Assembly: GCA_026745465.1 (NCBI GenBank)
Contig: JACYXH010000231.1
Location: 1-64,000, forward strand
Origin: Lota lota
Taxonomy: Eukaryota > Chordata > Actinopteri > Gadiformes > Lotidae
Reading direction: 5' to 3'
Length of the DNA stretch: 64,000 nucleotides
Shown here: piece by piece, positions 1 to 10,668 of the stretch
Numbering within the stretch: position 1 is the first letter of the stretch
Layout of the letters: each line of letters opens with the position of its first letter
Translations under genes and position numbers: made by a program
The notes under the pieces: model-generated
Seen by the model: the letters and a program-made list of their open reading frames with translations, nothing else
The model's database searches: none
Told to the model about the DNA's origin: nothing

Positions 1-1013
1 GAAGCCTTATCTGAACAGTTCTTCTGGAGGAAGATCTGCTTTTTTTCCTTTCCTGGTAATCATTGTGGATGAACGATCACCAGGAAGTTAATCTATTTCT
101 TTTGTTCCTCAAATACCGCGTGCAGCGCCGGGTACGTCGGAGCTCATCGATACTTAGAATAGATTACACTTTATATACTACGGTGTGTAATAGTATCCCG
201 GGGGCCACCCCCAGGGGCCCCGGTTAACACCCGGTTTCGGGACCCATCCCTACTCACGCATGCGCCCTCCTCGTGAAGAACGCCCTGATGCTTTAACACC
301 AAACTAACTTTGTTAAAGTCCCGTGTTGGCCTCGCCTGGTCGGGTTCAACCAAAGCGCACAGAGCGCGGCCCCGCGTGTGGCGCCGCGCTCCAAACAGGA
401 CGCCGAGCACCGAGCACGCGCTGGTGGAATCCGACGAGGCGACACAATAGAGCACGTGAAGGTTGGTTTCGCTAAGCATCAACATCACGTGTTCACACGG
501 AGCGCAGGAGACCCGTGTGGGGCTAACGCTACAGTACAACATGGCGCACTGCAGACAGGACAATGAGGATTAGAGGTTCAATGTGTTGGACCCACCTTTG
601 AATGTTTCTGTCCCGGCTCTCTGCTTTAAAACGTCTTGTTCTTCGTCTCCGGAGAGGCTAACGCGTCCATGTTGTCTCTTCGTCATGTCGTCCCTTCGTC
701 GGTTGGATTTACGTAAACTTCCGTTTCCTGAACAAGAGCGAGGGGTCTTTATACAGAGCTCCAGGCTCGGGCCCGCCCCCTCGGTAGGACACTTCCGGTC
801 CGAGTTTGGAGTACTCCGGAAAAGACGATACGAATGTACCATACACAGCCTCACCGTTTCCTCTACTCTCACCGTGCGTGTGCGTTACGCCACTGCCGCT
901 GCCGTCGTCGTTGTTCGTTCCGATCTCGTTCACTAGTTTGTCTGTCCGTCTCGATGCTTCTCTCCGTTCCTTCACTCCGTTTGTCCGTCGTCGTTTTCTC
1001 GGTTCTTTTTTTT
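1..1013 (-). promoter_or_regulatory. Orphan TRIM promoter, non-coding exon 1 and start of intron 1, facing left
   Basis: This is a reverse-complement copy of the block that precedes TRIM gene C (about 16820-17830). On the minus strand it has a TATA-like box (747-754), an ISRE-like site just inside the transcript (717-729), a short first exon ending at 596 and a GTGGGT splice donor at 595-590. The intron then runs left to the window edge. In gene C the coding exon lies about 500 bp further along the intron, so a minus-strand TRIM coding exon may lie just outside the window. An ORF of about 125 codons inside the intron is not treated as a gene. Confidence 0.6.
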
Positions 1014-1124
1014 TTTATTATCAAAAATATCAATTTATATTTACGTTATCATTCTGGTATAAATAATAACATGCAACAATCACATACACACCCAAAATAA
1101 TCCTGCTCACCATACACATCATAG
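1014..1124 (-). mobile_element. LINE 3' UTR tail
   Basis: About 110 bp match the 3' ends of the LINE fragments at 11338-11797 and 13612-14345. The tail sits directly upstream, in transcription sense, of the minus-strand TRIM promoter, as at the other copies, so it was duplicated with the promoter. No coding sequence remains here. Confidence 0.5.
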
Positions 1125-1240
1125 GAGGAGGAGAAGGAGGAGGAGGGGGGAGGAATTGGAGAAGAGAGGAGGAGGGAGGAAGTGGAGGGTAGGGGGGGAG
1201 GAGGTGGAGGAGGAGGTTTATGTGTAATAGGTGGATGAGG
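1125..1240. repeat. Purine-rich (GGA)n tract
   Basis: Almost pure A/G on this strand, mostly GGA and GAGG units. It interrupts the duplicated LINE tail at about 1122. Confidence 0.8.
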
Positions 1241-1530
1241 AAGAGGGAGAAAAGCTAATATTTTAAATGAAATACGTGCAACTTTGTTTGATCACGTATC
1301 AACCACGGGTTGACCATGACAGAAGCCGGCCAAACTAATAATTGCACTGATGAGGAAAAGGAGAAACCCTTCTACCAATGTTCTATCCATGTTCAGTAGG
1401 ACTCCTGGTGGAACCTGGGTTGTGAGTGCAGCTCACACATCAATGGCAGACAATACATTACCTGTGCATTGGAACACACACACAATAACCACATAACTCA
1501 AAGTTTTACCAGTTCACAAACTTTGCTATA

Positions 1531-1578
<48 letters not shown>
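1531..1578. repeat. (GT)n microsatellite
   Basis: An uninterrupted GT run of about 48 bp. No gene is seen between 1240 and 2420. Confidence 0.9.
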
Positions 1579-1581
<3 letters not shown>

Positions 1582-1599
1582 TGAGAATCAAATACAAGA

Positions 1600-1945
1600 A
1601 GAATCCAGCCCAACAACAACAATCATATGGTAAATATGCTGATCTGTATCAAACTCAAATCAAATTTCTGCACAAAATATGACAAGAGAGGTAAAAAATA
1701 CTTTATTTTAATAATTTTAAAGCCCATTGCAGTATTCTTGTATATTTATAGGCTATTGCTCGTTAAAACTGTCTCTAACATTGCTTATTAATATAGTTTG
1801 TGTGTGTGTGTCTGCCTTTCTGAATACCTGCCTGTAAAGGGTGTTACAAGAGGAAGAAACATGATAACCCAACCAGATGACTCAGTGAAGAGAAATGAAG
1901 GAAGAAAATAACCCTGTCTAATTATAGAAACATAACCTACTACAA
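1600..1945 (+). repeat. Dispersed repeat 'R', copy 1
   Basis: Shares long stretches with 26935-27370 and 39436-40200, including CCCATTGCAGTATTCTTG, the CTGAATACCTGCCTGTAAAG block and an ATAACCCTG...ATAGAAACATAACC end. It always carries a GT run in the middle and a CA or C run at the end. No coding potential was seen. It is probably an old element or part of the TRIM duplication unit. Confidence 0.6.
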
Positions 1946-1976
<31 letters not shown>

Positions 1977-2000
1977 ACACTCACACACACACACACACAC

Positions 2001-2031
<31 letters not shown>
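1946..2031. repeat. Poly-C followed by (CA)n
   Basis: Sixteen or so C residues followed by about 70 bp of nearly pure CA. It lies at the end of repeat R, as at 40200. Confidence 0.9.
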
Positions 2032-2419
2032 GCGCTGCTTGCGCCTCTACTTCCTACTCTGACTGAATCCGCTGTCTGCTGCTCTCATAGCTCTGCTGCT
2101 CGTGTGTGCACTGTGCGCGTGCACGCCGGGGCGAGTTCCTGCAGCGAGCGAAGCGGCAATAAACACATATTTTATTTATTTTCATGTTGAATATTGGATC
2201 GGGGCTGGATAAATAGTATCCGGGGAATCCCCGGAAACCAGGGTCGATCAACGCCAATGAATCCCAGTTACAGTCGCAAAAAACCACTACATCACCACAG
2301 AGTCTCTCGGTTTGCACCGGCTCTCTTCTAACTCCACAAAGAAGAGGAGAACACACATCAACGCATTTGAAGGAGCCTTCACGGTGCGGGAAAGCCCCAC
2401 AGTCAGAGTGGGAAGTTGA

Positions 2420-2623
2420 ACGGCGGTGAACTGTGTGTCCGTGGGGGCGGGGCCAGGGCTTAGGGGCGGAGCCTGGACTTAGGGGAGGAGAGGAGAGGAC
2501 GTGTTGTTCAGGAAACGAAACTTAACGTTCACAGAAACCCGACGTGGAAGCAGTTCTCTCTTTCAGGAGAATAATAAAACACATTTTGGGACAAATAGTC
2601 TGACAGACAGCAACCACAAATAG
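2420..2623 (+). promoter_or_regulatory. Promoter region and non-coding exon 1 of TRIM gene A
   Basis: GC boxes (GGGGCGGGGC and GGGGCGGAG, about 2440-2470) and an AGGGGAGGAG stretch precede an ISRE. The downstream sequence ends in TAG|GTGAGT, a good splice donor at 2623/2624. It joins the acceptor TGTCTAG|GA at 2721/2722, two bases before the ATG of the coding exon. The same arrangement recurs before gene D. No TATA box is seen, so the exact transcription start is not defined. Confidence 0.65.
2511..2522 (+). promoter_or_regulatory. Interferon-stimulated response element (ISRE)
   Basis: GGAAACGAAACT matches the ISRE core GAAANNGAAAC exactly. It lies about 110 bp upstream of the first-exon donor of gene A, a typical position for an IRF/ISGF3 site. 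Interferon induction of fish TRIM genes is well known; that this copy works is inferred. Confidence 0.7.
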
Positions 2624-2723
2624 GTGAGTAAAACAACACAACTTTAGAACCTCTCTTCCCTTTTTGGAATTCGAAAAATAATGGAAATGCTCAATACATA
2701 AACCTTGTCGTCTGTGTCTAGGA

Positions 2724-5591
2724 ATGGCCTCTGCTACTTCCTGGTCTGAAGAGAACTTTTCATGTTCCATCTGTCTGGATGTGTTCAACAGCCCAGTTTC
2801 GACACCATGTGGACACAACTTCTGTATAACCTGTATTACAAAGTTCTGGGATGACCAAGTCCAGTACAAATGTCCTGTTTGCAATGAGCTTTTCAACACT
2901 AGACCTGATCTACGTGTCAATATCCTCGTATCAGAGATGATTGACCAGTTTAGAAGTTCTGTACGAGTCAAAGATCAGCCTTGTGTTGAACCAGGAGAAG
3001 TTCCCTGTGACGTCTGTACTGGGACCCAGCTGAAGGCTGTGAAGTCCTGCCTAATGTGTTTTACCTCTTACTGCCAAACCCACCTGGAGCCACATCAGAG
3101 AGTCGCAGGCCTGAAGAAACATCGTCTGGTCGAGCCTATGGACCGTCTGGAAGACAGGATGTGTAAAAAACACGACCGACTTCTGGAGCTCTTCTGCCAG
3201 ACTGAACAGGTGTGTGTGTGTCTGTTCTGCACAGTGTTGGACCACAAGTCCCATCCTGTTGTACCTCTAAAGGAGGAATTTGAAGTGAAGATGGCCCAGC
3301 TGGGGAAGATGGAGTCTAAAGTTCAGCAGATGATCCAGGAGAGACAACGAAAGATACAGGAGATTAAAGCCACAGTAGATCACAGCAAAGCAGACGCAGA
3401 CAGAGAGATAGCCGATGGTGTGCAGGTCCTCACTGCTCTGAAGCGCTCGATTGAAAAGTGCCAGGATGATCTCAACAAAACGGTTAAAGAGAAACTGAAA
3501 TCCACTGAGAAACAAGCTGAAGGCCTCATCAAACAGCTGGAGCAGGAAATAAAAGACCTGACCAATAAAAGCTCAGAGGTGAAGCAGCTCTTACACACTG
3601 AAGACCACCTCCACTTCCTCCAGACCTTCAAATCCGTTAAGAATCCTCCACCCACTAGGGACTGGACAACGGTGGAGGTCCGTCCTCCGTCATACGTAGG
3701 GACCTTGAGGAGATCCCTGGATCAACTGGAGAAGACACTGAACATGGAGATGAAGAAGGTGCCTGACCTGAGATCAGCTCTAAAGAAGTGTAAGTGTCTG
3801 TTTAGTTAGATTCATCACAACACACACTAACTATTGAGATGGAAAGTCCATCCACACAGCAGGAGGTGACGTCCGTTCATCCAAATCCTTCTGGGAATGA
3901 AGATGATGGCTGATTGCTGATCATATATCTTATGTATACTAAGACTGTTAATGATCACAATTAATCCAACTTGTATAAAATCCAATAGGTTATTTTGTTA
4001 TACTATTTATTTGACTGTCAGTAGTGTTGTGTATATTATCAGTCATAATCATATAATAATCATGATACTAACATCAGGGCTCAAGACTAACATTTTCTAC
4101 TGGTGGCACTGGTGCAGCAAACTTTTTGATTTAGTGGCACCATAACAAATTTGGTCACATGTCTTTTTTCACAGCTTTGTCACAGTATTGTCCTTTGTCA
4201 CGTACCATGTGTGTATGTTCATTCACAGAAAGGGAGTTAGAAATAGGAGGTGTGACAGCGTGTGAAGAGGGTCATTTGCACTCAATTTGTGAGTGTTGGC
4301 ATAGTAGGCAAAGTAATTAGGTTAAATACTCAAGTTACCATGCATTTCTTTCCCTTTCTAGTGATCTGTCATCCAGAATAGTGCGTGTGTGTTTTTGTTC
4401 GCATGCTCTTATCTTGAACAGGACTAGTGCTGCAGAGCAATCTCATTGAAACGTTTAACAGAGTACAAACCAGTTCCAGTTCAGCCGTGTGTCTGAACTG
4501 GAACTTAAGATGGTGGTGTTTCCAATGAGAGCCCTCATGCAGCCACTCTATAGCATCCAGCACGGCTCCAAACCTTCATCACCAACCGTCATATTAAATA
4601 TTGTGGCAGACGGCAGGGAGGGTTGAGGGGAGTCATGATTGAAGGGAGATTTCTTGCAGCCTGCTGGCTCCACCCCCAAGCCTTTTATGGACTTCCTCCT
4701 CTAACGATACAATCCTGAGGCTCGTCAAGCAGGGAGCGCTTGGGGTTAAAAGGGAGAGCAGGCTGCCGCATGGGAGAGGAGCTTGATACAATATCTAAAT
4801 AAAATGTGGGAAATGTTCCGTGGCAGTGCAGCGCTTCTCCTACATTGTGTGGGGAGAACCTCATTATATATATATATTATATATATAATATAGATCTTAT
4901 TACTGGTAGGCTGGTGCTGTTTATTCTCTTTAGATATGAATAATACACCAAACATCTGCTCTGTGGGGAAGGTGGAAACACCTCATCAGTGTATTCCTGT
5001 GTGTTCAGCAGCTAATCATGTCTTGTTCTCCCGTCAGATGCCTGTGAACTCACACTGGACCCAAACACAGCCCACAGACGACTCTCTCTGTCTGAGGACA
5101 ACAGAAAGGTGATGCTGGTTAGAGAGGACCAGTCGTATCCTGATCACCCAGAGAGATTTGACTACTGGGAGCAGGTGTTGTGTAGAGAGGGTCTGACTGG
5201 CTGCTGTTACTGGGAGGTAGAGCGGGAAGGAGTTATTTCTGTAGGAGTGACATACAGAGGAATCACAAGGAGAGGAGAGGGTGATGACAGCAGGCTTGGA
5301 TGGAACAACAAGTCCTGGAGTCTTCATTGTGATCATGATGGTTACTCTGCCTGGTACAACGGTAGTAGAACAGACATACGTCTCCCCCCCGCTGGCTTTA
5401 ACAGAGTAGGAGTGTATCTGGACCAGCCTGCTGGCACTCTGTCCTTCTACAGAGTGTCCCCAGATGTAGGAGGGTCCTCAGACACACTGACACACATCCA
5501 CACCTTCCAGTCCACCTTCACCCAGGAGGACATCCACCCTGCGTTTGGGTTGTGGAGGTATGGTGCCTCAGTGTCTCAGTGTCGGTTGTAA
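2724..5591 (+). CDS. TRIM gene A: bloodthirsty-like RING/B-box/coiled coil with NLR-type B30.2
   Basis: Likely a cytoplasmic E3 ubiquitin ligase of the TRIM family, used in antiviral immunity. The coding exon 2724-3789 (355 codons plus one base) ends at T|GTAAGT. The B30.2 exon 5038-5591 starts after CCCGTCAG and restores a Tyr codon, giving about 539 residues. The RING is C3HC4 (C14, C17, C29, H31, C34, C37, C50, C53). A B-box 1-like zinc site starts at C95, B-box 2 spans about 147-178 and the coiled coil about 180-300. After residue 345 the btr pattern stops and an NLR linker-like end follows, then the [13 protein letters not shown] start of a PRY-SPRY. The start is the ATG two bases after the acceptor, as in genes C-E. 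No frameshift or stop was seen. The body resembles the TRIM39-like/btr group; exact orthology cannot be given. Confidence 0.88.
3790..5037 (+). other. Intron of TRIM gene A with NLR-derived 5' end
   Basis: GT-AG intron of 1248 bp. Its first 85-100 bp match the minus-strand NLR intron at 52227-52141 nearly base for base. The rest is AT-rich, with a short TA run (about 4865-4890) and no coding sequence that I can support. Confidence 0.75.
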
Positions 5592-5604
5592 CAACAAACG
5601 TGCG

Positions 5605-5860
5605 CACACACACACGCACACAGTAAACAAACACACATACACTAACATTCACAAACACATACACACACAAATAAGAATACACACACACATGAATACACAC
5701 ACAGACACACATTCACATACACACACATTCACACACACGCACATGAATACACACACACAGACACACACCTTCACATACACACACATTCACACCCACACAC
5801 ATTCACACACACACACAGGAATACAGACACATTCACATACACACACACACTGTGTTTTGT
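5605..5860. repeat. CA-rich degenerate microsatellite
   Basis: Interrupted CACA, ATTCACA and GAATACACAC units directly after the stop codon of gene A. The THTHTH-type ORFs in it are artefacts. Confidence 0.85.
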
Positions 5861-5869
5861 TGATGATCT

Positions 5870-7640
5870 CAACTATACTCCAAATTCTACAATTTATTGG
5901 GCTTCTGAAAGGTTTATCTTGATAAACCATGAAAGGAAGAGACTTTTAAGATCTTCCGTAGGGTTTTACAAAGACTATATTTCTAATGTAAAATGTATTT
6001 TAAATATTGATTGATGGTAAATCAAAACATGTTTATACTACAATATTTTGTAGATTTTCAGATATTAACAGTTTTGTTAAATAACGTTTTTTTACTTTGA
6101 TAATCCTAACATGGAACCTGATTTAAAGCAGATTTAATATTATAGTCATAATGCATGCGGTCTGTGGGAAAAGCTATCCATCATGTTATGAATAACTTTA
6201 AACTGAATATTGATTCCTTGTGTTCTGTTGGGAATAAAACGGCAGCAGAATATGTTCAGTTATTCAAGATATGTGCACACCTGTTTATGATGTTTCTGTT
6301 GTATTTGTTCATAAAGATTAATGGTAATAAACAACTCAGTGGATCCAACTGAATGTTCTTGTATGTTCAGCCGATAATTATTTTAGTTGTAATACTAAAT
6401 AATGCTAACACAAGGGCCTTAAGAAGAAGAATATATATCAAGCAGAAATTATTTAAAAACTACAATATTATTTCCAACATTATTTCCCTCTCAGCCAAAA
6501 GGGGGTGCTGCAGCACCCTTAGCATCATACTTCCAACGCCTATGTGGATCTGTATTCACTGTAAGTAGCTTTTGATCACTGTGTCTGATAAACGACTAAA
6601 TAGTAAGATATGAGGTCGTTTATCAAAGCCTTGTTTTAGTACTCTGTTGTTACATGTGGAGCCACTAGGGGGCGGTGAATCCACCTCGGTGCAGTTCACC
6701 TTCTGGCCATCATTATTAGGTTGAAGGAGACACAGGTGTGTGTGTGTGTGTGTGTGGGTGGTGGATGTATTTGGGATGGTTGAAAAGCCTTTAGTGCTCA
6801 ACACAGACACCACAACAGGTACTACGAGTCCGACTCGGACACGGACAAGCATTACGACTCTTGAGGTGAAAGGCAAACCCATAAATCAGGTCAAAGGTCA
6901 AACATCTGTCGCACAGCTGCCACACATCACAGCTGTCACACTTCTGCCATCATCCAACATCTTGACAGCTAGGTCGTAAATCGTGGTAGTTAAATCTTGA
7001 CACTAGCTGAATTGTTATTCTCTCTCACCTCATATGCAAATGGCAAAAAACAGAGTGCCAGCCCCCTTTATACACAAGCCACGCCCCTACCAGCGAAGCC
7101 ACTTGACTGGGATCCTGGTAGAAAGCTGAGTGGGGAACCATTGGAAATCCCATAGAAACCACCTGGTTGTTTTGGTAAGAAGTGGGAGGATATTTGGGAT
7201 TTTGGGTAAACTGACCACGTACTCTGGCCAGAACAGCACATGATGCCCTACATTCCCTGTTGGTTTTTCCCACGTTGCTTCATTTTTGGAGACCTTTCAT
7301 AAGCCAACAAACATACAGTATGCCAACATAAGATAATTTACAGATTAATCTAACCGTCCCCCCCTTTACTTCTATAAAAGACAACTTTGAACTGAAAGAA
7401 ACAATGGACAAGATGAATAGTTCATCAGCTCAGATGAGGAGGTGTGGAGGTTTGGACAGAATCCAGACACTTTAACTTTTGGTTGCCATGTCTGTCTGAC
7501 ACCCCCGCTGCCTCACAGATGGTCCAGCCCATATCGGCGATATGCGATCCTCACTGCTGTGGCACCAATCTGAAGGTATGGATGTTGGACATGCTCTATA
7601 TAAGGACTTCTTTTCTGTCTGACACAGCCCTTTAATCCTT
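5870..7640 (+). repeat. Segmentally duplicated 3' flank of gene A
   Basis: Two parts recur in the same order after gene E. 5870-6590 matches 46220-46900 (for example TTTATCTTGATAAACCATGAA and GGGGGTGCTGCAGCACCCTT), and 7144-7640 matches 46924-47425. The first part also recurs after gene D at 40247-40800. The TRIM genes were therefore duplicated together with long flanks. A GT run lies at 6737-6755. No gene was seen. Confidence 0.75.
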
Positions 7641-7649
7641 CTTCGTTCC

Positions 7650-7965
7650 TGCAGCAAGCGTAGCGGCAATGAAACGATCTGTTCTCTCTTCTTTTGTTGA
7701 ATACTGGATCGGGGCTGGAGCTTTATTCTTTATTATTAGTAGGTTCCTATAACTATATAAGCCTAATTATAAAGGGTAATGAAGGTTTAATAGAAGAGTT
7801 CTCAACAGCTTTATTCTTTATTATTAGTTGGTTCCTATAACTATATAAGCCTAATTATAAAGGGTGCTGAAGGTTTAATAGAAGAGTTCTCAACAGCTTT
7901 ATTCTTTATTATTCGTTGGTTCCTATAACTATATAAGCCTATAAAGGGTAATGAAGGTTTAATAG
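7650..7965 (-). repeat. 88-bp minisatellite, three copies
   Basis: About three copies of a unit containing GGTTCCTATAACTATATAAG and AATGAAGGTTTAATAGAAG. The same unit lies in the opposite orientation at 49089-49545. The third copy here lacks six bases. Just before it is a GCAGCAAGCGTAGCGGCAAT stretch also found near 2145. Confidence 0.85.
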
Positions 7966-9160
7966 CGCACCGCGGTGATGTTAGTTGGACGATGTTGTCT
8001 TCAAAACAAAATAGCTGGTTGAAATAGATTTGGTTCAGATTAGTCTTGGTGTAACAACTGGACATTGGACAATATTTCACACTATTAGATCACTCAGATG
8101 GATATTCAACTCGTTTTTCCTCAAATCAAGTGTCACTCTGTCCTCTGCCGCCACCTAGCGGGCGCCAGCTGCCACTTCCCCACGTGCTCCTGTTTACGCA
8201 CCTGTCGGCAATCAGCAATCTACGCACCCTATTTCTCCAGCGCACTTCTTATCAGCCGCTGTTACACCGTATTCTGTGACCCCAGGGGTCGCTGTTGCAC
8301 GTTTCCTGCAACAAGCACGAGTTTGAAGGCATGAAGTCGTTCATGTGCGGAAACATGCACGAGCTTAAAACTAAACATCGTATCGCCATCGCTCACTCAG
8401 CATGGGTTCATTGGTTTTGTTACACCGGGCCATAGCCCGTTGAGTGGATGAAGCAGAGGTTGATTTGCCTCTGTGGTGGCACGATGATGATGACGGGTCT
8501 TTCTTTCTTGATACAAACGTGAATATAGAAACGGTGTTGGTAAATTCTAAACAGCATTTTACACAGTAGCCTATAGTAGGAAATACTCAAAGGTAAATCA
8601 ACGTAATTAAACACTGATTGTTGCTTCTTATGGGGAAAGAAGCAAGGATGGTGGACCGGTGTAAACGCCCCATCCATAGTATGTGTCCGTAAAATGCTAA
8701 TCAAATCAAATGTATTTATAAAGCACATTTAATTACAAGGGGATGGGGTAGAGATCTTTCTTCATTACGAGCCCCTCTCTGATTGCTCAAACTGTGGTTG
8801 TTTTTGTTATAATGCCCACCATTTTTTGATTACTGCAGTTTATGAAATAAACTATGAACTAATGCCTGTATGGGCGTGAAATGTGCGTGATTGCAGTGAC
8901 TTGGGTGGATTTGCAGCGTAAGGGTGATTTTAGTGACCTAAGAGCACAATTTGTAAAAATTGTGCCCCATCCATAGGGGCGGACGGGCTGATCGTTTAAC
9001 TTTGACCGGATGTTATAGCGCCACCTATGCGCAATTCGCCGGCAGACGTTTTCGAGACCTGCTTACCGGGGATATGTACAAATCCCCCAAAGTTGAAAAC
9101 TTTTGATTAGTGCATCGCAGAGATATAAGCGTTACCAATCAAGGTGGCGCCCTGTTGCTC
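7966..9160. other. Intergenic, no gene recognised
   Basis: No ORF or domain that I can support. An AATCAAATGTATTTATAAAG stretch at about 8704 resembles the common 3' tails of fish non-LTR elements, and 8950-9160 has the look of old transposon DNA, but neither can be assigned to a family. Confidence 0.4.
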
Positions 9161-9164
9161 TCAC

Positions 9165-9845
9165 CCCCATAGTGAGCAAATGCTTTGAGAAGCTTATCAA
9201 GGTGCTGATCTGCAGAATGCTGCCACACACCCTGGACCCTCACCAATTTGCCTACAGGAATAACAGATAGACAGATGACACCATTGCCACAGCACTCCAC
9301 TCAGCCCTCACCCACCTTGACAAGAGGAACTCCTACGCGAGGATGCTGTTCGTGGACTATAGTTCAGCATTCAACACCATAGTCCCCTCCAGACTTGACA
9401 GCAAACTCAGGGACCTAGGCATGGACCCTGGCCTATGCAACTGGATCCTTAGCTTCCTGCTGGATTGAAAACAGGTGGTGAAGATGGGTTCTAAGATCTC
9501 CGCCCCCCTGACCATCAGCACAGGAGCCCCCCAGGGCTGTGTTCTAAGCCCCTCCTGTACTCCCTGTACACCCTGTGGCCACACACAGCTGATTATCTGC
9601 ATTATATTGTTCTGTATTTTGCACAGCATTTTATTTATTTACTTTTTGCAATACCACCGTGGCTGGTACTACTACCGCTTGACACTTGTATTGATGTTGC
9701 TACTTATTATTATTTATTATTACTTACTTTGTTATTGTGATCTTGTATTGATGCTGCTGTGTGACTGTTGAGGATCCAATCCTAAGAATTTTACTCTTGC
9801 GTACTTGTACGTTAGGATGTAATAAAAGCAACTCTGATTCTGAAT
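9165..9845 (+). mobile_element. Degenerate CR1/Rex1-like LINE: reverse transcriptase fragment and 3' end
   Basis: Translation shows reverse-transcriptase blocks: an FAYRNN motif, then [13 protein letters not shown] with the first catalytic Asp, then GAPQGCVLSP. In-frame stops at about 9267 and 9465 break it. The YADD region is missing, and the sequence jumps to an AT-rich 3' end finishing in AAAGCAACTCTGATTCTGAA, the ATTCTG-type tail of CR1/Rex1 elements. Family assignment is from motif recall. Confidence 0.75.
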
Positions 9846-10144
9846 ACCTAAATTATATCAATAATACACAACGGGGCAAGCTAGGCTTTTTTTCTTTAGA
9901 AAACCCCCAAAACATGCTAAAATGTGTCACTGGGTTGTCGAACAAAGATCACAGAAATGGCGCTGGTTTCTATAAATGTTGAACCCCATTCTTCAAATTT
10001 TTTATATTTACTAATCACCTTTTCAATAAATTTCTTTAACATGGTTGGGATAGGACATTTGAGGTGATTTTGTTCTCATGTGACCCAAGATTGCAGAATA
10101 TGATCAAATTGAACATGAATTGTAAACCTACCTTTTTGTATTCC

Positions 10145-10438
10145 AGTGAGGTCTATGCAGCCCATGCAGTGGCTTCGCTAAAAACAGCCCTCATCAAGCT
10201 AGGAGAGATATGGGAAGAGATAGGAATCCCGGAAGACCAACGCCTCCAGAGAACCAACGTGGTCCAGCAGCACATCAAAGGTCTGCTGGACATGATGATC
10301 GACGAGGAGGAAGAGATGAAGAATCGGCTGCAGACCAGCCTGGAGACATGCCGCAAGGAGCTTGACGACCTGTGCGTTGAACTCCAGATGCCCACCTTCC
10401 AGGAGGAAGAGGGCTCCACCATGCTGCTGCTAGAGAAG
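10145..10438 (+). pseudogene. prc1: PRC1-like exon fragment
   Basis: The translation resembles the N-terminal dimerisation region of protein regulator of cytokinesis 1, a microtubule-bundling protein of the anaphase spindle midzone. It includes EIGIPEDQRLQRTNVV, GLLDMMIDEEEEM and the end MLLLEKS. A good acceptor (TTTTTGTATTCCAG) directly precedes it, so this looks like a DNA-level copy of an exon rather than a processed retrocopy. It has no start codon, and its right end runs straight into an inverted-repeat element. No other PRC1 exon was seen in the window, so it is very probably a stranded fragment. Confidence 0.7.
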
Positions 10439-10626
10439 TCGTATTCTGCGACCCCACTGTGAATGCGAAAAATATGTAGTTAAACCCCAACCAAATGTGT
10501 TCAGGTCATTTGGCATCCTCATTTCTGTATGTGTACAAAATTATTCATGTCTGTGATCATCACAGAGTCCACACGTAACAGGAAACCATCCACGATAAAC
10601 ATTTACAGTGGGGTCACAGAATACGA
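10439..10626. mobile_element. Small terminal-inverted-repeat element (MITE-like)
   Basis: The ends 10439-10465 and 10600-10626 are inverted repeats of 27 bp with only two mismatches, beginning TCGTATTCTG. The 188-bp interior has no coding capacity. No convincing target-site duplication was found. It cuts off the PRC1-like fragment. A second short inverted pair (about 10585 and 10660) flanks the right end. Confidence 0.65.
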
Positions 10627-10668
10627 CGGCCAGCTATCATGGATTGTGACCTATAGTGGATGGTCAAA

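Noticed and set aside
9475..9771. 98-codon ORF as an independent gene
   Set aside because: It is the end of a broken LINE reverse transcriptase running into the AT-rich 3' UTR.
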